64,000 bases of DNA, taken from positions 124,001-188,000 of the forward strand of contig NZ_JALHRX010000007.1 of assembly GCF_023952475.1 (NCBI RefSeq). The letters run 5' to 3'. The notes beneath the pieces are model-generated. The model searched no databases. It saw only the letters and a list, made by a program, of their open reading frames with translations, and was not told the DNA's origin. Each line of letters begins with the position of its first letter. Within the stretch, counting starts at the first letter, position 1. A program made the translations under genes and the position numbers. This DNA comes from Cupriavidus sp. WGlv3 (GTDB lineage Bacteria; Pseudomonadota; Gammaproteobacteria; Burkholderiales; Burkholderiaceae). Shown here in pieces: positions 1 to 10,790 of the stretch.

Positions 1-1
1 A

Positions 2-1768
2 ATGCAAGATTTCTGGCAGGCGGCAGCCGCGCAACTCGAGCGCGAGCTGACGCCGCAACAGTTCAAAACGTGGATCAAGCCGCTGGCGCCCGTTGCGTTC
101 GATGAAGAAACGCATGCGCTGCGGATTGCTGCGCCCAACCGTTTCAAGCTCGACTGGGTCAAGAGTCAGTTTTCGGGGCGCATCACCGCCCTCGCCTGCG
201 AATACTGGGAAGCGCAGGTCAGTGTCCAGTTCGTGCTCGATCCCGCCGCGTCGGGCCGCGCCGCTGCCTACATGCAGCCGGCCCAGCCCGGCATGGGCGC
301 GGGCGGCATGGACCGCATGGAACATCACGCAGCACCGGGTACGGGCATGGGCGGCTATCCCGGCGCCCAGCCCGGCCAGCCGATGGGCGGCCAGGCCCCG
401 TTTGCCATGCCTGGCCAGCCGGCGCAGCCCGGCTATGGCGATTACCCGAGCGCGGCCGCGTATGGCCTGGGACAGCCGCCATATGGCCACCCGACAGGCA
501 ACCACGCCGGCATGCCGTCTGCCGCCCCGGTTCCGGCCGGCGCGCGTGGCCAGGGCATGGGCCAGCATCCCGGCCAGCACCACCCGCAGCACAACGCCGA
601 CCTGGGCGAGATCGACGTGGTCCAGATGGATCCCGCCGAAGCCAGCGCCCGCTCCTACCGCGCGCCGCAGCAGGGCCAGCATCCGCATGCCGCGATGGGC
701 AACGCCGCGCAGATGCCCGGCCACCAGCCCAGCGACACGGTCCACGAGCGCTCGCGCCTGAACCCGATCCTGACCTTCGACAACTTCGTCACCGGCAAGG
801 CCAACCAGTTGGCAAGGGCCGCGGCGATCCAGGTCGCCAACAACCCGGGCAAGTCCTACAACCCGCTGTACCTGTACGGCGGCGTGGGCCTGGGCAAGAC
901 CCACCTGATCCACTCCATCGGCAACCACATGCTGATGGAGAACCCGCGCGCGCGCATCCGCTACATCCACGCCGAGCAGTACGTGTCCGACGTGGTCAAG
1001 GCGTACCAGCGCAAGGCCTTCGACGAGTTCAAGCGCTACTACCACTCGCTGGACCTGCTGCTGATCGACGATATCCAGTTCTTCTCTGGCAAGAACCGCA
1101 CGCAGGAAGAGTTCTTCTATGCCTTCGAGGCCCTGATCGCCAACCGGGCGCAGGTGATCATCACCAGCGATACCTACCCCAAGGAAATCACCGGCATCGA
1201 CGACCGCCTGATCTCGCGCTTCGATTCCGGCCTGACCGTGGCGATCGAGCCGCCCGAGCTTGAAATGCGCGTGGCGATCCTGATGAAGAAGGCCGCCGCC
1301 GAGAACGTCAACGTTCCGGAAGAGGTCGCCTTCTTCGTTGCCAAGCACCTGCGCTCCAACGTGCGCGAGCTTGAAGGCGCGCTGCGCAAGATCCTGGCGT
1401 TCAGCAACTTCCACGGCAAGGACATCACCATCGAGGTGACGCGCGAGGCGCTGAAGGACCTGCTGACCGTGCAGAACCGCCAGATCTCGGTCGAGAACAT
1501 CCAGAAGACCTGCGCGGATTTCTACAACATCAAGGTCGCTGACATGTATTCGAAAAAGCGGCCTGCCAATATTGCACGGCCGCGCCAGATCGCGATGTAC
1601 CTGGCCAAGGAGCTGACGCAGAAGAGCCTGCCGGAGATCGGCGAACTCTTCGGCGGCCGCGACCACACCACCGTGCTGCACGCCGTGCGCAAGATTGCCG
1701 ACGAACGCAGCAAGGATGCGCAGCTCAACCATGAGCTGCACGTGCTGGAGCAGACGCTCAAGGGCTGA
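2..1768 (+). CDS. dnaA: Chromosomal replication initiator DnaA
   Basis: Binds DnaA boxes in the origin and opens it in the ATP-bound form. The 588-residue product has domain I at about residues 1-85. A very long linker rich in Gly, Pro, Met, Gln and His follows (about 86-250), then the AAA+ domain with Walker [10 protein letters not shown] from residue 293 and Walker B LLLIDD at about 352-357. The C-terminal DNA-binding domain carries [11 protein letters not shown] from about residue 551. The ATG at position 2 gives the usual MQDFWQ start, so the window seems to open at the conventional first base of the chromosome. dnaN and gyrB follow in the standard order. The linker makes the protein much longer than E. 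coli DnaA; related Cupriavidus proteins are similar. Confidence 0.98.
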   Translation: MQDFWQAAAAQLERELTPQQFKTWIKPLAPVAFDEETHALRIAAPNRFKLDWVKSQFSGRITALACEYWEAQVSVQFVLDPAASGRAAAYMQPAQPGMGAGGMDRMEHHAAPGTGMGGYPGAQPGQPMGGQAPFAMPGQPAQPGYGDYPSAAAYGLGQPPYGHPTGNHAGMPSAAPVPAGARGQGMGQHPGQHHPQHNADLGEIDVVQMDPAEASARSYRAPQQGQHPHAAMGNAAQMPGHQPSDTVHERSRLNPILTFDNFVTGKANQLARAAAIQVANNPGKSYNPLYLYGGVGLGKTHLIHSIGNHMLMENPRARIRYIHAEQYVSDVVKAYQRKAFDEFKRYYHSLDLLLIDDIQFFSGKNRTQEEFFYAFEALIANRAQVIITSDTYPKEITGIDDRLISRFDSGLTVAIEPPELEMRVAILMKKAAAENVNVPEEVAFFVAKHLRSNVRELEGALRKILAFSNFHGKDITIEVTREALKDLLTVQNRQISVENIQKTCADFYNIKVADMYSKKRPANIARPRQIAMYLAKELTQKSLPEIGELFGGRDHTTVLHAVRKIADERSKDAQLNHELHVLEQTLKG

Positions 1769-2137
1769 TCGCCGGCTGGTACCCGGGGCGGCTCCCGGGA
1801 CGGCGTTTTGAAGGGCCAGCCCCGCCGGGCTGGCATACTGTAGGGTGCGCGCCACGGACATCCCGTGGCGCCTGGGGAATTAACGTCAGCGTCGCCGGGG
1901 CAAGTGTCCGGAAAGTGGCCACTGATAAGGCTTTGCGGTGAGTCGGGACGGGATGGCAAGAACGGTTGGCGCCAGCGTGGCTTTTTGGGCACAGCTGGCC
2001 CGCCGGCCGGTCCCGCCCCGCTTCACCGCAGCGGCTTATCCTTGGTACAATGGCACATTAACTCCTTGATTCCTAAGTGAATTTGGAGTTGTTTGCGTTC
2101 TGCGGTCGCCGATTACAAACGACGAAGGATAAATTCA
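1769..2137. other. dnaA-dnaN intergenic region with two hairpins
   Basis: No gene is supported here. There are two perfect hairpins: GCCAGCCC (1815-1822) pairs with GGGCTGGC (1827-1834), and GCGCCACGG (1849-1857) pairs with CCGTGGCGC (1863-1871). Neither is followed by a clear T tract, so they may weakly end dnaA transcription or shape the leader. TACAAT at 2046-2051 could be a -10 element for dnaN, but no good -35 lies upstream. No convincing DnaA box was found, so the origin may lie on the other side of dnaA, outside the window. Confidence 0.5.
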
Positions 2138-3253
2138 ATGCAATTGGTCAAAACCTCGCGAGACAACCTGCTGCGTCCGCTGCAAATCGTGAGCGGCATC
2201 GTGGAGCGCCGCCACACCCTCCCGATCCTGGCCAACCTGCTGATTCGCAAGTCCGGGTCGAACGTATCCTTCCTGTCGACCGACATCGAAATCCAGATCA
2301 CCACGCATGCCGAATGCGGCGTCGGCAATGACAGCGTTGCCACCACCGTGGCCGCGCGCAAGCTGCTGGACATCCTGCGCGCCATGCCCGACGGCGACGT
2401 CGCCCTGTCGCTCAACGACAAGCGCATGACCGTGCAATCCGGCAAGAGCCGCTTTGCCCTGCAGACGCTGGCCGCCGAAGAATTCCCGACCGTGGCCGAA
2501 GCCAGCGAATTCAACGCCAGCGTCAGCCTGCCGCAGAAGACCTTCAAGCACCTGCTGGCGATGGTCCACTTCGCCATGGCGCAGCAGGACATCCGCTACT
2601 ACCTGAACGGCATGCTGCTGGTGGTGGACGGCAAGAAGGTCATGGCAGTCGCCACCGACGGCCACCGCCTGGCCTACTGCGGCGTCGAGCTGGAAAACGA
2701 AGCCGCTGGTGTCGGCTCGCGCCAGGAAGTCATCATTCCGCGCAAGACCATTCTGGAACTGCAGCGCCTGCTGGAAGACAACGACGATCCGGTCACGGTG
2801 CAGCTGGCCGCCAACCAGGTCAAGTTCACGTTCGCCAATATCGAACTGATCTCCAAGCTGGTCGAAGGCAAGTTCCCGGACTTCCAGCGCGTGATCCCCA
2901 AGGGCTACAAGAACGCCTTCGCGATCGACCGCGTGCAGCTGCAGCAGGCGCTGCAACGCACCGCGATCCTGACCACCGACAAATTCAAGGGCGTGCGCTG
3001 CATCCTCGACACGCACATGCTCAAGATCAGCTCCACCAACGCCGACCAGGAAGAGGCGCAGGAAGAGCTGGAACTCGATTACTCGGGCGACGCGCTCGAT
3101 ATCGGCTTCAACGTGACCTACCTGCTCGACGTGCTTGCCAACCTCAAGACCGAGCAGGTGCAGGTCAGCCTCGGCGACTCGAATTCGAGTGCGCTGATCA
3201 CCGTGCCGGACGACGACAACTTCAAGTACGTCGTCATGCCGATGCGCATCTGA
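2138..3253 (+). CDS. dnaN: DNA polymerase III beta sliding clamp
   Basis: The product is the dimeric ring that tethers DNA polymerase III to DNA; it has 371 residues, close to the family norm. The N-terminus MQLVKTSRDNLLRPLQ and the C-terminus YVVMPMRI are typical of the beta clamp, and the chain spans the three repeated clamp domains. An in-frame ATG 45 bases upstream is open, but the ATG at 2138 is preferred because GAAGGA stands just before it and the protein then begins at the conserved residue. It is the second gene of the dnaA-dnaN-gyrB block and has its own terminator. Confidence 0.97.
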   Translation: MQLVKTSRDNLLRPLQIVSGIVERRHTLPILANLLIRKSGSNVSFLSTDIEIQITTHAECGVGNDSVATTVAARKLLDILRAMPDGDVALSLNDKRMTVQSGKSRFALQTLAAEEFPTVAEASEFNASVSLPQKTFKHLLAMVHFAMAQQDIRYYLNGMLLVVDGKKVMAVATDGHRLAYCGVELENEAAGVGSRQEVIIPRKTILELQRLLEDNDDPVTVQLAANQVKFTFANIELISKLVEGKFPDFQRVIPKGYKNAFAIDRVQLQQALQRTAILTTDKFKGVRCILDTHMLKISSTNADQEEAQEELELDYSGDALDIGFNVTYLLDVLANLKTEQVQVSLGDSNSSALITVPDDDNFKYVVMPMRI

Positions 3254-3369
3254 TGATCCGGTGACAGGACCTGTGCCACAACCAGCGCAGACAACAACCG
3301 GAGCAGCAAACGGCACGCTACGACACCCGGCCCCGGCCGGTACGTCCAGGGGATGAATATCCCGCCGCG

Positions 3370-3411
3370 GGGGCAGGATCGTTACGACGATCCGCCCCTT
3401 TTGCCGTTTTT
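3370..3411 (+). terminator. Rho-independent terminator after dnaN
   Basis: GGGGC (3370-3374) and GGATCG (3376-3381) pair with CGATCC (3388-3393) and GCCCC (3394-3398), leaving one bulged A and a TTACGA loop. The stem is followed by TTTT and, four bases later, TTTTT. It lies about 115 bases after the dnaN stop and before gyrB, which suggests that gyrB has its own promoter. Confidence 0.75.
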
Positions 3412-3416
3412 AGTAA

Positions 3417-6032
<2,616 letters not shown>

Positions 6033-6114
6033 TTGATGTACCGACCGTTAGGGATGAAGTGCTTGCCAAGTTCTGGGCTTTTCCCTGAATGCCGCAATCC
6101 CTTGTAGGCGTGCG

Positions 6115-6152
6115 AAAAAGCCAACCCCAAAAGTGGGTTGGCTTTTTCTTTT
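6115..6152 (+). terminator. Rho-independent terminator after gyrB
   Basis: AAAAAGCCAACCC (6115-6127) pairs perfectly with GGGTTGGCTTTTT (6135-6147) around a seven-base loop, and more T residues follow to 6152. The A tract, stem and T tract make it usable in both directions. It separates gyrB from the defence island. Confidence 0.9.
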
Positions 6153-6465
6153 CCGCTATCCGCCTTCAGTACACTCCCAGCATAATCATATGCTATTGCG
6201 TTGTGAGGGCTGGTCAATCTGCTAAAAATCAATGCCACGAATTCCGACTTAACTTGTGATAGTTGGATATTATCGCGATCTTGGTGCCGCTCAATTCTAT
6301 GCTTCTGCCGAGCAGCGCAACACCAAACGTGAGTTCATTCGTGAGAATGAATCTTCGAGAAAAATGCTAAACGTGCAGCGCAAGGTAGCGGGGGAATGTG
6401 TGGGTTGCTGTGGGTCCGCCAAAGCCACGGGAGCCTTCATAGTGTAGAGGTATCGCGCAGCGCTC
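6153..6465. other. AT-rich left edge of the defence island
   Basis: The stretch is clearly richer in A and T than the replication genes. A 63-codon frame at 6256-6447 begins with GTG, has no ribosome binding site and resembles nothing I know; it is not called. CATTC and GAATG around 6336-6350 form a small hairpin. No attachment site, tRNA end or integrase was seen that would explain how the island arrived. Confidence 0.4.
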
Positions 6466-6495
6466 TTGACGGGCGTACTGTATGTGCATACAGTA
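6466..6495 (+). promoter_or_regulatory. LexA-type SOS box embedded in a sigma70 promoter
   Basis: TACTGTATGTGCATACAGTA at 6476-6495 has the CTGT-N8-ACAG core of the LexA operator and is almost fully palindromic. It overlaps a promoter made of TTGACG (6466-6471), a 17-base spacer and TACAGT (6489-6494), so bound LexA would block RNA polymerase. Transcription would run right, through a 29-codon frame and into the methyltransferase gene. LexA sites of this form are established for gamma- and betaproteobacteria; that this one works here is inference. Confidence 0.7.
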
Positions 6496-6533
6496 CCAGT
6501 GCTTGGTCACAGCCTCCCGTGGAGGCGGACGAT

Positions 6534-6623
6534 ATGACACATCAGTGTTTTGAAAGAGCGATAGGAGTGCATTTCATCACTAGATGTGCTTATAATCACA
6601 TCTATGAACTCAGAGCGTATTAA
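6534..6623 (+). CDS. Possible 29-residue leader peptide
   Basis: This short frame starts with ATG and encodes MTHQCFERAIG and 18 more residues; it ends inside the next gene in another frame. GGAGG (6521-6525) lies eight bases before the ATG, one of the better ribosome binding sites in the island. The same GGAGGC (6521-6526) pairs with GCCTCC (6512-6517) across a three-base loop, so the site could be hidden in the mRNA. It would be the first frame on the transcript from the SOS promoter. The peptide is not hydrophobic and matches no known toxin; it could act by translational coupling or simply be a chance frame. Confidence 0.3.
   Translation: MTHQCFERAIGVHFITRCAYNHIYELRAY
6582..6603 (+). promoter_or_regulatory. 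Inverted-repeat operator around the -10 box of the methyltransferase gene
   Basis: AGATGTG (6582-6588) and CACATCT (6597-6603) form a perfect seven-base inverted repeat. The spacer contains a consensus TATAAT at 6591-6596. The start codon of the methyltransferase follows directly at 6604. A transcript from this -10 box would start at or next to the A of the ATG, so it would be leaderless. The first domain of the encoded protein is a helix-turn-helix, which makes this the likely autoregulatory site, by analogy with controller proteins and self-repressing methyltransferases. Confidence 0.65.
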
Positions 6624-8130
6624 AACACTTCGGCTCGGCCTTGGCCTATCGCAGACAAAGCTCGCGCAGGTGCTGGGTATTGCACCCGGAACAGTGAATA
6701 AGTGGGAAGCTGGCAAAACAAAAATCTCCGCCAAATTTGTAGCGGCTCTTGACAAGTTGGAAGTTGCGGCAAGACGCGATGCGCAGGTATTTCCCTCCGC
6801 CAATCGTGAGGTGTTTCGCCCAATTCAGTATCTTGGAAGCAAAGCTCGATTGGTGTCAACCGTCCGCACTCTGATACAGGGGATGGCATCCGCTGGTGAA
6901 ACGGTGGGAGATTTATTCTGCGGTTCTGGGGTTGTGAGTCATTTTTTAAGTGGGGAGCATCCAATCATTGCTGTCGACATCCAAGGTTATTCTGAGGTGC
7001 TAGGAGTTGCTCTTCTTTCCGGAAAGCAGGAGCATTTTGAGAATGCCGATAGCGAATCCTTTTGGAATCGATATTCTGAGCTTACTTCTTACTTGGCGGC
7101 GATATATAGTCCGCTTCTGAGGTACGAGGAGCAAGCGTTGTCCGCCGCGAAGGAAGGTAATTATAGCGCACTAACGGCAATCGTTGAGTCTGGTTCCTTG
7201 GCGGCAAACGCTCAATGTCCATTGCACAATCGCCCACGAGAGCTAGTAATGGCTATGGAAGCGACATTGGCGAATGTCAGCACATCCAATCTTTTAGCAT
7301 CCAGTACGACAGCGACAAACTATTTCGGTGGCCCATATTTTTCGTACTGGCAGACAATCGGTCTAGATGCCCTCTACATGACCATTGCAGAACAGCCTCG
7401 AGACATAGGGGCTTCGCTCAAGGGCGTTCTACTTAGTGTCGCTAGCGAAATTGTGAACACCGTGGGCAAGCAATTTGCGCAACCGATCAAGCTTATTAAG
7501 GCTGATGGCGGTATTCAGCCGCTATTACTTCAACGAACTCTCCGAGACAGAAATCTCAATGTCGAGGAGGTATTTCGGGCTTGGGCAAAGAAGTGGGGGA
7601 ATAATTCAAATCCGAACGACTTCAGCCACCAGGTAATACGCGGCGACGTTCTGAGCTACCTAGAGAACCCAGTAGACTGCAAAGTCTACTATGCAGACCC
7701 ACCATACACTATCGATCACTACAGTCGTTTCTATCATGTACTCGAAACGTTAGTGCACCGAGACGAGCCCTCGTTAGACGAAACCGTCAGACTGGGGCAG
7801 CGTCGGGTCATGCGGGGTATTTATCGGGCTGGTCGCTATCAATCTCCGTTCTGTATTCCTAGCGCCGCGGCTCAAGCATATGCCTCGATGTTTTCGCGAT
7901 TGGCAAAAAAAGAGGCATCGCTTTTGCTCTCATACTCCCATTTTGAGGAAGATGAGGGGCATCGGCCAAGGCTTATGTCCATGGTGGATCTAGTTAATCT
8001 CGCTGGGAAATATTTTTCCCATGTGGAATTATATGAGCCGGATAATCACATCCATAGAAAGCTAAATGCGGCATCGCTAAATGCGAGCTCATTGGAAAAT
8101 GCTGAAAAGTTCCTAATCTGTACGCATTAA
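6604..8130 (+). CDS. HTH-fused D12-class DNA adenine methyltransferase (restriction-modification M1)
   Basis: Predicted to methylate adenine N6 in one strand of an asymmetric recognition site. Of its 508 residues, 1-55 form an XRE-type helix-turn-helix (LGLSQTKLAQVLG, then TVNKWEAGK). After it come the D12-class motifs: IQYLGSK near 73, the SAM-binding DLFCGSG near 100, and catalytic DPPYT near 365. GTG at 6586 is an alternative start, but 6604 is the first ATG and sits at the expected 5' end of a leaderless transcript. The gene for a second methyltransferase follows 16 bases later. Codons are AT-rich compared with gyrB's first half. The fused HTH suggests self-regulation. Confidence 0.85.
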   Translation: MNSERIKTLRLGLGLSQTKLAQVLGIAPGTVNKWEAGKTKISAKFVAALDKLEVAARRDAQVFPSANREVFRPIQYLGSKARLVSTVRTLIQGMASAGETVGDLFCGSGVVSHFLSGEHPIIAVDIQGYSEVLGVALLSGKQEHFENADSESFWNRYSELTSYLAAIYSPLLRYEEQALSAAKEGNYSALTAIVESGSLAANAQCPLHNRPRELVMAMEATLANVSTSNLLASSTTATNYFGGPYFSYWQTIGLDALYMTIAEQPRDIGASLKGVLLSVASEIVNTVGKQFAQPIKLIKADGGIQPLLLQRTLRDRNLNVEEVFRAWAKKWGNNSNPNDFSHQVIRGDVLSYLENPVDCKVYYADPPYTIDHYSRFYHVLETLVHRDEPSLDETVRLGQRRVMRGIYRAGRYQSPFCIPSAAAQAYASMFSRLAKKEASLLLSYSHFEEDEGHRPRLMSMVDLVNLAGKYFSHVELYEPDNHIHRKLNAASLNASSLENAEKFLICTH

Positions 8131-8146
8131 GTGGGGGTGGATTACC

Positions 8147-9544
8147 GTGGAAAAATACATCGGAAACAAAACGGCCATCTTGCCATTGCTTCACAATTTT
8201 ATTGTGGAGCGAGCTCCAAGAGCCGGCAGCATATCGGATCTCTTTGCTGGGACCACTAATGTATCTCGATATTTTCGGGCCAGGGATTTTGATGTCGCGC
8301 TAGGTGACATAAATAGATTCAGTTATGTCCTTGGCCAAGTTTATGTCGGACTGAGGGAGTACCCTAGATTCGAGGTAACAGCGAAGCGTCGTGTGGAAGA
8401 AATCCGCATGGAGCGAATTCACATCGAGTTCCTGCGAGGGGCGAAGCGGGCAAGTGGCGCATATCTTCCTTCCCATGTGTCTGCATCAGATCTGTGGAGG
8501 AGTCTCTTGCCTCTTGCACGCACTCTGGCTTATTTGCAATCGCTGGGGGAGGCCAATGCAAAGCCAGGGCCCATTACGGAATATTTTACACAGTGGGGCG
8601 AGCGAGCTTGTTTCGTAAGCCAGCGAGGGACCGCCGGTAAGAGAAACTACTTCTCGCGAGAGAATGCGCTATTTTTGGATGCGGTTCTGCCAACTATAAG
8701 GAGGTGGTGGCAAAAAGGAGAGCTTTCCCTAACGGAGGCATTCTTGCTGATGACCAGTATTCTAGAGGAGATTACGATTACTGCAAACGTCAACGGGACT
8801 TTTCATGATTTTAATCGAAATCGAATTTGGCCAAACGCCCAGCAGGACTTCTTTCTTCGGTTACCAATAACCTTTGCATCGAAGGGGCGGTTCGAGGCTG
8901 CCAATAACGATGCACTTCCATTTTCATCTGTGGTTGGACCGCATGACGTTTGCTACATCGACCCTCCTTACAATTTTCGGCAATATACCGCCTATTATCA
9001 TTTGCTGAATTTCGTTGCGGCGTTTCCCTTTATGGAGGAGTTGGCGGGGTATTTGTCGAAGCTCGAGTACGTTCGTGGTCAGCAGCCTGAAGATGATTAT
9101 AGTAGTGATTTTTGCTATAAGGACAGATTTGTGACTAGTCTAAGGTCCTTATTTGATAATGTCGATTCCCGCTACGTGGTTTTGAGTTATTACAGCGGGC
9201 GTAATCACTGGAATCATTGGTCCAAAGTTGACAAGCCAACAGACCAGGGGCTGCGAGAATTGCGCGCCATATTTGAGGATAGAACCATCTTCTCTGATTG
9301 CGAGGTGGTGCCGGCATTAGACGTTCGAAGGAACTATCAAAGTCGCGTCGGAGAGCAGAAGCAACTGGTAAACGAATATCTCTTTTGGGGGGTAAAGAAA
9401 CGCGCTATGCGAAAAAAAGCGGTTGATTTATCTGCGCTAGGTGCAAATCGACGTTTCGGTCTTGATGATATCTTCAAGCACGTTATTTCTCCTCGCGATA
9501 AATTGCAGGACTCGATCGTTGCATTTGCGTCCGGTGAAGCGTAG
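8147..9544 (+). CDS. D12-class DNA adenine methyltransferase (restriction-modification M2)
   Basis: The 465-residue product carries the same set of motifs as its neighbour without the HTH: KYIGNK at residues 3-8, DLFAGTTNVSRYF near 28, and CYIDPPYNFRQYTAYYH near 270. Paired D12 enzymes of this sort methylate opposite strands of asymmetric sites, as in FokI- and LlaI-type systems. The start is GTG at 8147, chosen because GGGGGTGG lies six bases upstream. The last 108 bases overlap the end of the converging nuclease gene on the other strand. Codon use is AT-rich like the rest of the island. Confidence 0.85.
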   Translation: MEKYIGNKTAILPLLHNFIVERAPRAGSISDLFAGTTNVSRYFRARDFDVALGDINRFSYVLGQVYVGLREYPRFEVTAKRRVEEIRMERIHIEFLRGAKRASGAYLPSHVSASDLWRSLLPLARTLAYLQSLGEANAKPGPITEYFTQWGERACFVSQRGTAGKRNYFSRENALFLDAVLPTIRRWWQKGELSLTEAFLLMTSILEEITITANVNGTFHDFNRNRIWPNAQQDFFLRLPITFASKGRFEAANNDALPFSSVVGPHDVCYIDPPYNFRQYTAYYHLLNFVAAFPFMEELAGYLSKLEYVRGQQPEDDYSSDFCYKDRFVTSLRSLFDNVDSRYVVLSYYSGRNHWNHWSKVDKPTDQGLRELRAIFEDRTIFSDCEVVPALDVRRNYQSRVGEQKQLVNEYLFWGVKKRAMRKKAVDLSALGANRRFGLDDIFKHVISPRDKLQDSIVAFASGEA

Positions 9545-10789
9545 GTAGTGCTGGAAGACTAGGTCTGGATTGATGGTCCATGTCTCAATCGGAGAGAATA
9601 AAGCTTTGGGACCTCGCGAAACAACTACTGATCCACCGTAGTTAAAGTCGACGACTCTCGGGTCGGGAAGCAGAAAGGCGTTTATGCGCTTCGTTCCGTC
9701 ATCTGAGGGAGTGCTCTCCAGATAGAACAGCTGTTTGACAATATCGCCCCATCCGGGTTTTGAGTGCGGAAAAGGGAAGTAGTATTTCGCGTCGAGAATA
9801 AGGCGATAGCCATCTAGCTTCGTTAATACATCTGGCCTTTGCTCGCCGCCTGATAGTATCTTCTTTGCTTTTCCGTTATCGCCTCTGATGTGCCACAGTG
9901 GCTGCGCAAGCTCTTCCCCTTCCGAATCCGCATCGTGCGACGTAAAGAGCAAGCGACAAGCGTCCTCCCAGACATAGTAGAATGCTGTGGTTCCAAAGAA
10001 CTGCTGAGCCTGATTACCACTTAAACCGCTCGAGATGCGAAGCAATTCCGATAATATATCCAGCAGAACCAATTGATCGGTTCGGAATGTGCGCCTACGT
10101 TCATCTTCGATTACCCGGATAAAGTACGGTGCTGCCATTGAGTTATTGATTTCACTGGTAAATGACGGGCGCAATTCAGCAAAACGTTGGGCTAGCTCCT
10201 CGGGGATCGGTACCTCATACTTTTCGAGCAAATTTCTGAGAATGGCCACTTGGAGGTCGCTGATTTCGTTCCTAATTTGTGTTCGTCTAACGGAAACCGT
10301 CTGCGCATACAAAACCCCGTTGCCAGAAATCATTGGTGTCTTTGCAGCCAAGGTACGTCTCCAGTCGTCCCTGTCGCCTACACTTCCTTTGCTGATTCGT
10401 TCGTGAGTATATATACCGTGATTTTTGTACCATTCTAGCAGCGTGTGAAGGGCGTCGAATTCTCGGAGCGGCTTTTCACTCGCAAAGTGCAGATTTTCAA
10501 CAGTCTCGTCTACGGCCCTGCGGCTGGCAGACCTGCTGAAATATGTTCGCAGAATCTTTGCGATAAGCAAGAACCGCTTGTCCTGCGGATTCCAATACTT
10601 GGGTGCCCCGAAAAATATGTTTTCTCTTCCAACCACAATGCCTACAAAGCTAAGCTCGTAGCCCTGATCCGCGTTTCTGAAAATTCCGCGCTCAATCAGC
10701 GACAGAAACTCTGCGTGGTTGCAATTCAATATCTCCCGCCAGCAGGATTCAGCCTTTATCGCTCCGTCAAGTTGAACTAAGATACTCAT
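9437..10789 (-). CDS. McrC-like / LlaJI-type restriction nuclease subunit
   Basis: Probable nuclease partner of the McrB-like motor encoded just upstream. The 450-residue protein has a PD-(D/E)xK-like core in its C-terminal half (RPDVLTKLDGYRLILDAKYY, about residues 315-335). The ATG at 10789 lies one base after the stop of the McrB-like gene, which points to translational coupling. An ATG at 10813, with AGCGGGA upstream, and a TTG at 10840 are alternatives. The 3' end overlaps the converging methyltransferase gene by 108 bases. LlaI, LlaJI and McrBC systems share this two-protein layout; the exact family is not certain. Confidence 0.75.
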   Translation of the reverse strand: MSILVQLDGAIKAESCWREILNCNHAEFLSLIERGIFRNADQGYELSFVGIVVGRENIFFGAPKYWNPQDKRFLLIAKILRTYFSRSASRRAVDETVENLHFASEKPLREFDALHTLLEWYKNHGIYTHERISKGSVGDRDDWRRTLAAKTPMISGNGVLYAQTVSVRRTQIRNEISDLQVAILRNLLEKYEVPIPEELAQRFAELRPSFTSEINNSMAAPYFIRVIEDERRRTFRTDQLVLLDILSELLRISSGLSGNQAQQFFGTTAFYYVWEDACRLLFTSHDADSEGEELAQPLWHIRGDNGKAKKILSGGEQRPDVLTKLDGYRLILDAKYYFPFPHSKPGWGDIVKQLFYLESTPSDDGTKRINAFLLPDPRVVDFNYGGSVVVSRGPKALFSPIETWTINPDLVFQHYLRFTGRKCNDRVLQFIARRNNVLEDIIKTETSICT

Positions 10790-10790
10790 G

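Noticed and set aside
1769..2137. Replication origin between dnaA and dnaN
   Set aside because: No TTATNCACA-type DnaA boxes were found; the closest matches have several mismatches.
2135..3316. 393-codon frame antisense to dnaN
   Set aside because: It is a GC-rich shadow of dnaN with low-complexity Val/Gly/Asp/Arg content, and dnaN is certain.
6115..6152. Hairpin after gyrB as an island attachment site
   Set aside because: It has the full form of a rho-independent terminator and no second copy was seen at the right end of the island.
6256..6447. 63-codon frame at the left edge of the island
   Set aside because: GTG start without a ribosome binding site and no recognisable protein; it could be a relic but cannot be supported.
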